Source: Victivallales bacterium
GTDB taxonomy: Bacteria > Verrucomicrobiota > Lentisphaeria > Oligosphaerales > Oligosphaeraceae
Length of the DNA stretch: 5,270 bases
Assembly: GCA_017963875.1 (NCBI GenBank)
Contig: JAGCTA010000501.1
Span: forward strand, 1 to 5,270
Direction of reading: 5' to 3'
A program made the translations under genes and the position numbers. Position 1 is the stretch's first letter, and each line of letters opens with the position of its first letter. The notes under the pieces were generated by a model. The model was not told the DNA's origin, ran no database searches, and worked only from the letters and a program-made list of their open reading frames with translations. Positions 1-5,270 of the stretch are shown here, one piece after another.

Positions 1-171
1 AGTCCGCACACTCTGGCGGGTGACTTTCCTGAAATGCTCCGCACCCTGAAGCACTTGTACCTGCCACAGACGCAATGCCAACCCTGCCAATGGCAATATC
101 ATGAGCAGTGTGCATACACCAACGCGAAAATCCATTTTCTTGCGTTCAGACAGGCGTTCAAGGGAGAACAT
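1..171 (-). CDS. mrdA: Penicillin-binding protein 2 (elongation transpeptidase), N-terminal fragment
   Basis: Only the first 57 residues are in the window; the gene continues past the left edge. Seen: a short basic cytoplasmic start (SERKK at residues 8-12), one hydrophobic membrane anchor at about residues 17-35, then LRLWQVQVLQG (33-43) and a QSVR stretch (53-56). Known: this arrangement is typical of the N-terminus of class B penicillin-binding proteins, in which one inner-membrane helix is followed by an RLWxLQVLxG-like segment leading into the periplasmic domain. PBP2 crosslinks peptidoglycan during elongation with RodA and the Mre proteins. The ATG lies inside the end of the mreD-like gene (14-base overlap) and has GGAGG 9 bases upstream, so translational coupling is likely. 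The transpeptidase domain is not visible. A division PBP (FtsI) or another class B PBP cannot be excluded from this fragment, but the mreD-like neighbour favours PBP2. Confidence 0.78.
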   Translation of the reverse strand, partial: MFSLERLSERKKMDFRVGVCTLLMILPLAGLALRLWQVQVLQGAEHFRKVTRQSVRT

Positions 172-718
172 CAGACTCGTCCTCCATTATTTCCGAGCGT
201 GCGCCTAATAGATATTCGCCCCCGACGCGCGTATAGCGCATCAGCCCAAGCAGTCCTGAACACTTGTCGAGTAGCCAGATGACTATCGGCATGCAGATTC
301 CACTCAGCATCATGCACTTGCATATCACCCATATCATGTGCATGACAGGCAGCGAGACTATGCCGTCATAGTTCAGGCATTGGACAATGACGGCGGCCAG
401 CCCGCTGAAAAATCCTATTGCCATTCCTGGAACAAATTGGACAAAATACACATACGTAAGATGATATCCGCGCCAGAACCTGGCAAGAAACAATACCAGA
501 GGCAACACAACCAAATAATACGGAAACACGCGGCAATAGGATAAATCGACAAATACGCCGAATATCCACGAGAGCACAAATGCAAGACGCCAACAACGCA
601 ATACAAGAAAATGGAACGCAACCATGCCCGTCAGAGGCAAAAACACGCCTGCGCAGCCCAACATTATTTCAAGCAACGCCCCAATCAACAATGCGCATGT
701 TATCCACAGTCCCTGCAC
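158..718 (-). CDS. mreD: MreD-like rod-shape-determining membrane protein
   Basis: A 186-residue, very hydrophobic integral membrane protein. Likely membrane segments lie at about residues 5-28, 31-60 (probably two), 65-82, 87-114 and 122-150, followed by a polar, acidic tail (EIMEDESDVLP). Seen: WIFGVFVDL (51-59), which resembles the G-x3-D-L stretch of MreD second and third helices. Known: MreD is a small inner-membrane part of the elongasome (MreBCD-RodA-PBP2) that controls lateral wall growth and is usually encoded directly before mrdA. That position, the length (E. coli MreD is about 160 residues) and the helix layout support the call; sequence similarity alone is weak. The start is GTG, placed immediately after an in-frame TGA (721-719), with a good ribosome binding site. 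Cysteines are unusually frequent for a membrane protein. No mreC precedes it in the window; kdsD does. It could be an unrelated membrane protein. Confidence 0.6.
   Translation of the reverse strand: MQGLWITCALLIGALLEIMLGCAGVFLPLTGMVAFHFLVLRCWRLAFVLSWIFGVFVDLSYCRVFPYYLVVLPLVLFLARFWRGYHLTYVYFVQFVPGMAIGFFSGLAAVIVQCLNYDGIVSLPVMHMIWVICKCMMLSGICMPIVIWLLDKCSGLLGLMRYTRVGGEYLLGARSEIMEDESDVLP
181..185 (-). promoter_or_regulatory. Ribosome binding site of the PBP2 gene
   Basis: GGAGG on the minus strand, 9 bases before the ATG at 171-169. It lies within the last codons of the mreD-like gene and supports this start, and so the 14-base gene overlap. Confidence 0.7.
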
Positions 719-723
719 TCATG

Positions 724-730
724 CTCCTCT
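724..730 (-). promoter_or_regulatory. Ribosome binding site of the mreD-like gene
   Basis: AGAGGAG on the minus strand, 5 bases before the GTG at 718-716. It decides for the GTG start. The ATG at 722-720 is in another frame and gives only a short peptide ending within the gene. Confidence 0.65.
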
Positions 731-762
731 GGCGAATCCCATGAGAGACGCCCCCGATTTAT

Positions 763-1758
763 TTACATGACCTTGAATTTCGGCAAATCCTGAATATCGA
801 CCAATCCTGCGAATCGACCATCGTCACCAACCACTAAAATATCATCTATTTTCCGTTTTTCCAATAACTTAAGTATCTCAACAGCCATCTGGTTTTCATT
901 GATGGAAATGGGATTGGGTGTCATGACTTCCTCGATGGCGACCTCCATGATATTTGGATTATTCATGATTTTACGCCTGAAATCGCCGTCCGTAAAAATC
1001 CCAAGCAATTCATTCGATGCGCTCACAATAGCGACTGCGCCGCAGCGGGAAGCAGTCATCGTCAACAAGGCGTCCCTGACCGTTGTTCCTGGAGTCACCG
1101 TCGGCGCACGTTCTCCTGTGCGCATGAAGTCCTTGACACGCAAGGTAATGCTACGTCCAATGGCCCCTGCAGGATGAAGTTTTGCATAGTCGTTCAACCC
1201 GAATTTACGGCAATGAAGCATGGTCATGGCAAGGGCATCCCCAAGGCAGACCAACGCGGTCGTTGTTGTCGTCGGCGCCATGTTGAACGGGCACGCCTCG
1301 CGCGGTACATGCATTTCCACAACAAGATCGGCGACCTGCCCTAGACGGCTGTCGGCCTTGCCAGTGACGGCAATGATTTCAACTCCCATGCGCCGTACTG
1401 CGGGAAGCACAGCGAGAAGTTCGTCCGTCTCTCCGCTGTAACTAACTGCAATGACGGTATCCTGTGGTGACACAACCCCAAGGTCGCCATGCATTGCCTC
1501 AACGGGGTGCATGAAGACCGCCCGCGAGCCCGTGCTTGCCAGCGTAGCGGCAATCTTCTGGCTGATATGACCGCTTTTTCCGACGCCCGTCAGAACAAGT
1601 TTGCCCCCACGACCAATCGTCTCCAGACATTTTCTGACGCATGCGACAAAATCATCTCCGAGTTCGGAGCGCAATGTCTGCAAACCATTGATTTCAATAT
1701 CGAACACCTCGGTGGCCTTGCCGAGGATTTCTTCCTTGCCAGGCATCTGCTGGGTCAT
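763..1758 (-). CDS. kdsD: Arabinose-5-phosphate isomerase (KdsD/KpsF/GutQ family)
   Basis: Cytoplasmic enzyme converting D-ribulose 5-phosphate to D-arabinose 5-phosphate, the first committed substrate for Kdo and so for lipopolysaccharide core synthesis. At 331 residues it matches the usual length (E. coli KdsD 328). Seen: a sugar-isomerase (SIS) domain at about 40-180 with GVGKSGHIS (58-66), HPVEAMHGDLG (84-94), SYSGETDE (106-113), REACPFNMAPTT (153-164) and LHPAGAIGR (194-202). Two CBS domains follow, at about 208-265 and 275-331, with FTDGDFRR (255-262) and a closing GLVDIQDL. Residues matching the active site I recall for E. coli KdsD are present with a constant offset: Lys61, His90, Glu113, Glu154 and His195. 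The ATG is preceded by AAAGGA and, further up, GGAG. It is probably the first gene of a leftward operon with mreD and mrdA. Separating KdsD from the paralogues KpsF and GutQ needs context; no capsule or sorbitol genes are seen, so KdsD is favoured. Confidence 0.95.
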   Translation of the reverse strand: MTQQMPGKEEILGKATEVFDIEINGLQTLRSELGDDFVACVRKCLETIGRGGKLVLTGVGKSGHISQKIAATLASTGSRAVFMHPVEAMHGDLGVVSPQDTVIAVSYSGETDELLAVLPAVRRMGVEIIAVTGKADSRLGQVADLVVEMHVPREACPFNMAPTTTTTALVCLGDALAMTMLHCRKFGLNDYAKLHPAGAIGRSITLRVKDFMRTGERAPTVTPGTTVRDALLTMTASRCGAVAIVSASNELLGIFTDGDFRRKIMNNPNIMEVAIEEVMTPNPISINENQMAVEILKLLEKRKIDDILVVGDDGRFAGLVDIQDLPKFKVM

Positions 1759-1762
1759 GAAT

Positions 1763-1773
1763 TCCTTTGCTCC
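1763..1773 (-). promoter_or_regulatory. Ribosome binding site of kdsD
   Basis: On the minus strand AGGA (1766-1763) sits 4 bases before the ATG and GGAG (1773-1770) sits 11 bases before it. Either could serve. No other in-frame start lies upstream in the leader, so the ATG at 1758 is the best start. Confidence 0.5.
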
Positions 1774-1820
1774 TGCATATTTTTTACGATGTTGTTGGAA
1801 AAATGAAAAAACACAATCAA

Positions 1821-1848
1821 ATTATACCTCATTCAAGCAATATTACAA
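1821..1848 (-). promoter_or_regulatory. Candidate sigma-70-type promoter for kdsD
   Basis: On the minus strand a perfect TATAAT (1826-1821) lies 16 bases downstream of TTGTAA (1848-1843, four of six matches to TTGACA). Transcription would begin near 1814, leaving a leader of about 56 bases before kdsD. The surrounding AT-rich sequence fits a promoter. This is pattern matching only; many lineages use other promoter consensus sequences. Confidence 0.45.
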
Positions 1849-1872
1849 CTATATAATCCATTTTTTACAACT
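1843..1872. repeat. Short direct repeat TTACAACT flanking the rightward -10
   Basis: TTACAACT occurs at 1843-1850 and again at 1865-1872, 22 bases apart start to start, which is about two helical turns. The first copy covers the leftward -35 and the second covers the predicted rightward transcript start. This could be a regulator binding pair, but an 8-base repeat in AT-rich DNA may be chance. Confidence 0.3.
1852..1857 (+). promoter_or_regulatory. Candidate -10 element for the hemW-tldD-tldE group
   Basis: A perfect TATAAT on the plus strand, which would place the transcript start near 1864 and give a leader of about 57 bases before hemW. No good -35 is seen: TTCAAG at 1832-1837 matches three of six and is 14 bases away, which is short. 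The element lies just outside the -35 of the leftward promoter, so the two promoters would overlap. Confidence 0.35.
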
Positions 1873-1920
1873 GTTTTTTCGAACAGCCCTTTCGCCGATG
1901 TACTGAATCCTCAGCCGTTC

Positions 1921-3015
1921 ATGTATCGTTCACTCTACGTCCATGTCCCGTTCTGCTTTCGCAAATGCGATTACTGCGCATTTTATTCGTTGGGGAGCAG
2001 CACAGCCGAACAACATGACGCATACCTGAAGCGCATTCAGGAGGAATTCAGGGACAATCAGCGGCATTGCCAGCCTTTGCAGTCCGTGTTCATCGGCGGC
2101 GGCACGCCGACGGCACTCTCGCCCGACGAACTGTCCTGCTTGCTCACGTCCATAAAGGATTCATTCATACTGGCCGACAACTGCGAATGGACATGCGAGT
2201 GTACGCCCGATTCGCTGTCAGACAGCATCATCGCAGTCATGGCAGAACATGGCGTCAACAGAGTTTCCATCGGCATCCAGTCATTCCATGAAGACGAACT
2301 GACGGCCATCGGCCGCCGCAGTTCCATCCGCAATCTGGAGCAGATTGTTGGCAGACTTAGACGTTCAGGCATTGGCAATATCAATTTCGACTTCATTTTC
2401 CTGATTCCAGGCCAGACACCTGAGACATTCGCCGATTCACTCCACAAGGCCGTCGCCCTCGCCCCGACACACGTTTCCACATACGCCCTGACCCGAGAGG
2501 AGCACTCCATTTTGGCAAAACGCCTGGAAGTTGTTGACGATACGTTTTTTGAACAGTTCTGGGATACTGCGGATACCGTTCTCGGCAATGCAGGCCTTCA
2601 TCGTTATGAAATCTCCAATTTCTCAAGGGAAGGATTCCATTGCAAGCACAACGACGATATCTGGCATGGTCAGACATACTTGGGCTGCGGCCCAGCCGCA
2701 ACGTCCTTTGATGGGACAACCCGTTATACGCAACCCGCAAATTTCACCCAATGGCTTAACCACGTGTCGCCAGAACAGGATTGCCTCTCACCCCACGACC
2801 GCGCTTGTGAAATTCTGGCTTTTGGCATGAGAACTCTCAATGGCTGGAAATGGAGCGATTTCACTGAACTGACAGGCTATTCCCCTACTGAACTGCGGGC
2901 AGAACAACTAAAAAAACTACATGTCAAAGGACTGATTGAACTTGATGACGAAGGTGCGCGCCCCACGCGGCTCGGCCTGCTCTTCAACGACGATGTCCTT
3001 GCAGAACTCATTTGA
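1921..3015 (+). CDS. hemW: HemW-type radical SAM protein (heme chaperone; formerly HemN-like coproporphyrinogen oxidase)
   Basis: A 364-residue cytoplasmic radical SAM protein, near the usual HemW length (E. coli 378). Seen: LYVHVPFC then C12-x3-C16-x2-C19, the ligands of the 4Fe-4S cluster that cleaves S-adenosylmethionine; GGGTP (59-63); VSIGIQSF (115-122); PGQTPETF (163-170); YEISNFSREGFHCKHN (229-244); and a C-terminal winged-helix-like region from about 290. After C19 comes A-F rather than x-C, the pattern that separates HemW from true oxygen-independent coproporphyrinogen oxidase HemN. Known: HemW binds heme and delivers it to respiratory enzymes. Odd: the heme-binding motif HNxxYW reads HNDDIW (243-248), and the usual glycine before LPGQT is replaced (FLIPGQT). 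The ATG begins the conserved N-terminus but has no visible ribosome binding site. It heads a rightward group with tldD 20 bases downstream. The family call is firm; the heme-chaperone role is inferred. Confidence 0.92.
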   Translation: MYRSLYVHVPFCFRKCDYCAFYSLGSSTAEQHDAYLKRIQEEFRDNQRHCQPLQSVFIGGGTPTALSPDELSCLLTSIKDSFILADNCEWTCECTPDSLSDSIIAVMAEHGVNRVSIGIQSFHEDELTAIGRRSSIRNLEQIVGRLRRSGIGNINFDFIFLIPGQTPETFADSLHKAVALAPTHVSTYALTREEHSILAKRLEVVDDTFFEQFWDTADTVLGNAGLHRYEISNFSREGFHCKHNDDIWHGQTYLGCGPAATSFDGTTRYTQPANFTQWLNHVSPEQDCLSPHDRACEILAFGMRTLNGWKWSDFTELTGYSPTELRAEQLKKLHVKGLIELDDEGARPTRLGLLFNDDVLAELI

Positions 3016-3035
3016 TTTTTTGGACTAAAAAACTC

Positions 3036-4403
3036 ATGAAACAACGACTATTCGATGCCTTAAAACACGCCAACGCAGATTATGTCTCCATCCGAATCGA
3101 CGACGTGGACAATACAAGTCTCGTCTTCCGTGGAAAGGACCTTGATTCCACGGCGACAAGCCATGCGCTCGGCGGCGTCATCACAGCCTGCAAAAATGGT
3201 GGCTGGGGGACAGTGACTTTTTCTTCTCTGGACAACCTCGGCGAACGTGTGCGCGATGCCTGCGATTGTGCGGCGCTTGTTGCCGCCGAGACCACGCAGT
3301 TAGCGGAAGTCGATGTCCCAGAAGAAATCATTTCGCCAATAGAATTCATCAACGATTACCGTGGCATTTCTTTTGACACAAAACTTGCCATCGTCAACGA
3401 CTACAACAAAATCCTGCTCCAATCGGCACCTAACATCCAGTCAAGCATCGCGCATTATTCCGAAGCATTTAGAAAAACCTATTTTGCCTCGACTCGCGGC
3501 AACTACTTCATGGAAGAACGCCCGCGAATCATTTTGTCTTTGTGCGCTATCGCACGCGACGGGTCGCTCGTCCAGCGGGCGCACCGCAGTTTCTCCTCCT
3601 CCAACGACTACAACATCATCCTGAACCGCCAGGACGTCGCCAAGGAACTCGCCCAAAGGGCCAATGACCTCCTCCGCGCCCCCCAATGCCCTGGCGGAAA
3701 ATTCACCGTCGTCCTCGACAACGGCATGACAGGGCTCTTTACCCATGAGGCATTCGGGCATCTCTCAGAAGCGGATTTCCTCTATGAAAATCCAGACATG
3801 CGCGAATTGATGAAAATCGGTCGCGTCATGGGGCCACCTGAACTGTCGATCACCGATGACGGCTCATTGGGAAGACTGCTAGCGACCCACCGCGTCGATG
3901 ACGAGGGGACGCCGACCAGCCGAACGGAACTCATAAAAAACGGCGTTCTCAACGCACATCTGCATTCCCTTGAAACCGCCGCAAAAATGAATGAACCGCC
4001 AACGGGAAACGCCCGCGCCATTTCATACGGCTTCGCGCCAATCGTCCGTATGACAAATACCTTCCTTGAACCTGGAAAACTGAAGAAAGAACAACTGTTC
4101 GAGGGCATTGAGGACGGCATCTACGTCTGCGGCGGCAAAGGCGGCATGACACAGATGGAAATGTTCACCTTTACAGCTTCCTATGGCTATCGAATCCGAC
4201 ATGGGAAAATCTGCGAACTGCTGCGGGATGTCACGCTCACAGGCAACGTCTTCCAGACGCTTCATGACATTGAGGGCATTGCCGACGACCTCGTCATTTT
4301 GGAGCAAGGCGGCGGATGCGGCAAAGGCGGCCAGTCCCCCCTGCCTGTCACCGACGGCGGGCCGCATGTCCGAATCCATGACGTCGTCATTGGAGGCAAA
4401 TGA
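3036..4403 (+). CDS. tldD: TldD metallopeptidase, catalytic subunit of TldD/TldE
   Basis: Zinc peptidase subunit that, with TldE, degrades unfolded or small peptides and in enterobacteria trims the leader of microcin B17 and processes the antitoxin CcdA. From the ATG it has 455 residues (E. coli TldD 481). Seen: an N-terminal domain to about residue 215; THEAFGH with HExxxH at residues 237-242 (His237, Glu238, His242; 3744-3761); TGNARAISYGFAPIVRMTNTF (323-343), a TldD hallmark; and GGGCGKGGQ (425-433), in which Cys428 (4317-4319) corresponds to the third metal ligand. All metal ligands are therefore present and the enzyme should be active. A TTG at 3012 overlapping the hemW stop would add eight residues, but the ATG is preferred because it starts at the conserved region. 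Only a weak TGGA lies upstream, so coupling to hemW translation is possible. The partner tldE follows by 33 bases. Confidence 0.95.
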   Translation: MKQRLFDALKHANADYVSIRIDDVDNTSLVFRGKDLDSTATSHALGGVITACKNGGWGTVTFSSLDNLGERVRDACDCAALVAAETTQLAEVDVPEEIISPIEFINDYRGISFDTKLAIVNDYNKILLQSAPNIQSSIAHYSEAFRKTYFASTRGNYFMEERPRIILSLCAIARDGSLVQRAHRSFSSSNDYNIILNRQDVAKELAQRANDLLRAPQCPGGKFTVVLDNGMTGLFTHEAFGHLSEADFLYENPDMRELMKIGRVMGPPELSITDDGSLGRLLATHRVDDEGTPTSRTELIKNGVLNAHLHSLETAAKMNEPPTGNARAISYGFAPIVRMTNTFLEPGKLKKEQLFEGIEDGIYVCGGKGGMTQMEMFTFTASYGYRIRHGKICELLRDVTLTGNVFQTLHDIEGIADDLVILEQGGGCGKGGQSPLPVTDGGPHVRIHDVVIGGK

Positions 4404-4436
4404 AACGCTGGCAACCACTTAGAAAGACAAAAGACC

Positions 4437-5270
4437 ATGCTTGAAAAACTAAAACAATACAAAGAATCCATGTATGAGGCGATGGCCCAGGCGGAAAACC
4501 TAGGAGCCAGTGCCGTCAAAATCAGTTTCGACCATGACGAGGGCATTTCCGCTTCTTACGAAAGCGGACGACTAAAATACGCCGACGCATCCGAATCCAT
4601 GGCTTTTGCCATCCTTGTCATCGTTGACGGTAAATTCGGCAAGGCCGCGGCAAACCAGCCAGAGACTCTCAATGAAATGGTCAGACGCGCAGTCAAACTC
4701 GCGGAAACAGGTGCCCCAGCCCATTTTGCGACATTCCCGAAACCTGCCATGAAATACGATGGCATCCAGAGTTTCGACCAGGCGACAGCCGAACTTCCAC
4801 GCACGCGAATCGTCGAGGACTGCGGCAAACTGGTCGATGCAATCAAATCGCTTCATCCTTCAATGGTTGTGAATGCGGCTGGCTCGCGAATCGTCGCTGA
4901 AAGTCTAACCATCAACAATGCAGGGCTCTATGACGAATTTCAAGAGTCATCTTGGAAAATTGGCGCGGGGTTCTCCAAGACCACTGGCACGGATATGCTA
5001 TTCTGCAGCGCCGCGCGAGGCTGGGGAAAACTGGATGAGCATTACGACCTGGACTACATCGTCAATACCGTGACAGAAAACTACAAAAACGCATCAAGAA
5101 TCGCAAGACTGCCCGATGGAAAATATCCCCTGCTCCTGCCGCCGAAGTTCGTCCAACGTTTTCTGGCCCCCGTCAAAATGGGTCTCAACGGCTTCAATGT
5201 CTATTTAGGGACCTCTCCCCTCAAGGACAAACTTGGCCAGACGCCATTTGACAGCAGTTTCTCCCTCTAT
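4437..5270 (+). CDS. tldE: TldE/PmbA, non-catalytic partner of TldD (C-terminus cut off)
   Basis: The first 278 residues are in the window; about 160 more are expected beyond the right edge (E. coli PmbA 450). Seen: an N-terminal helix rich in Glu and Lys, GASAVKISFDHDEGISASYE (23-42), corresponding to the first strand pair of the family's N-terminal domain, then INNAGLYDEFQESSW (159-173) and GTSPLKDKLGQTPFD (258-272), a conserved PmbA stretch. No HExxxH is present in this part, as known for TldE, which forms the heterodimer while TldD holds the metal. The order tldD then tldE and the 33-base gap indicate one operon. The ATG at 4437 starts just before the conserved helix; alternatives at 4470 and 4482 would remove part of it. 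No clear ribosome binding site is seen. An open frame runs unbroken to the edge. Confidence 0.93.
   Translation, partial: MLEKLKQYKESMYEAMAQAENLGASAVKISFDHDEGISASYESGRLKYADASESMAFAILVIVDGKFGKAAANQPETLNEMVRRAVKLAETGAPAHFATFPKPAMKYDGIQSFDQATAELPRTRIVEDCGKLVDAIKSLHPSMVVNAAGSRIVAESLTINNAGLYDEFQESSWKIGAGFSKTTGTDMLFCSAARGWGKLDEHYDLDYIVNTVTENYKNASRIARLPDGKYPLLLPPKFVQRFLAPVKMGLNGFNVYLGTSPLKDKLGQTPFDSSFSLY

Noticed and set aside
1264..1278. Run of five threonine codons in kdsD (APTTTTTAL) as a possible repeat expansion
   Set aside because: The family consensus here is already APTTSTTA-like, and the codons are mixed (ACG and ACA), so this is normal conservation with one Ser to Thr change.
1861..1879. 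Runs of T in the intergenic region as a possible terminator
   Set aside because: No GC-rich hairpin precedes either T run, and both adjacent genes diverge from this region, so no terminator is expected.
1489..1906. Plus-strand open frames running through the start of kdsD into the intergenic region
   Set aside because: They are antisense to the conserved SIS domain, and their tails cross the AT-rich promoter region with no domain signal.
1898..1906. Minimal upstream frame ATG-TAC-TGA in the hemW leader
   Set aside because: It has no ribosome binding site, and such two-codon frames are common by chance; there is no sign of a leader-peptide attenuator.
2058..2588. 176-codon open frame on the minus strand inside hemW
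   Set aside because: It lies antisense to a strongly conserved radical SAM gene and its product is a low-complexity Ser/Met/Arg-rich sequence with no recognisable domain.
3012..3035. TTG start for tldD overlapping the hemW stop codon
   Set aside because: The eight added residues do not resemble TldD, and the ATG at 3036 begins the conserved N-terminal region; overlap of TTG and TGA alone is weak evidence.
4023..4418. 131-codon open frame on the minus strand over the end of tldD
   Set aside because: It is antisense to conserved TldD motifs, including the Cys428 region, and has no recognisable features.

Overview
The window comes from an ordinary chromosomal region of a Gram-negative bacterium. 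A KdsD-type arabinose-5-phosphate isomerase implies synthesis of Kdo and therefore a lipopolysaccharide-bearing outer membrane. An MreD-like protein and a class B penicillin-binding protein imply a cell-wall elongation machinery. I cannot fix the taxon from the sequence. The proteins look divergent from the proteobacterial versions, and a PVC-group lineage such as Lentisphaerota is only a weak impression.

Layout: two gene groups diverge from a 162-base intergenic region (1759-1920). The leftward (minus) group is kdsD (763-1758), then an mreD-like gene (158-718), then the start of a penicillin-binding protein 2 gene (1-171, running off the left edge). The genes are tightly packed: 44 bases separate kdsD from mreD, and mreD overlaps the penicillin-binding protein gene by 14 bases. 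The rightward (plus) group is hemW (1921-3015), tldD (3036-4403) and tldE/pmbA (4437-5270, running off the right edge), with gaps of 20 and 33 bases. The intergenic region holds candidate back-to-back promoters and a short direct repeat.

Functionally, the leftward group joins envelope functions: Kdo precursor supply for lipopolysaccharide and peptidoglycan elongation. The rightward group pairs a radical-SAM heme-chaperone-type protein with both subunits of the TldD/TldE metallopeptidase. TldD keeps its metal ligands, and the visible part of TldE has no HExxxH motif, as expected for the heterodimer.

I found no mobile element, CRISPR array, RNA gene or clearly new system. The points worth a second look are modest: an altered heme-binding motif in HemW, the absence of mreC upstream of mreD, the divergent promoter region, and a strand-linked contrast in ribosome-binding sites.
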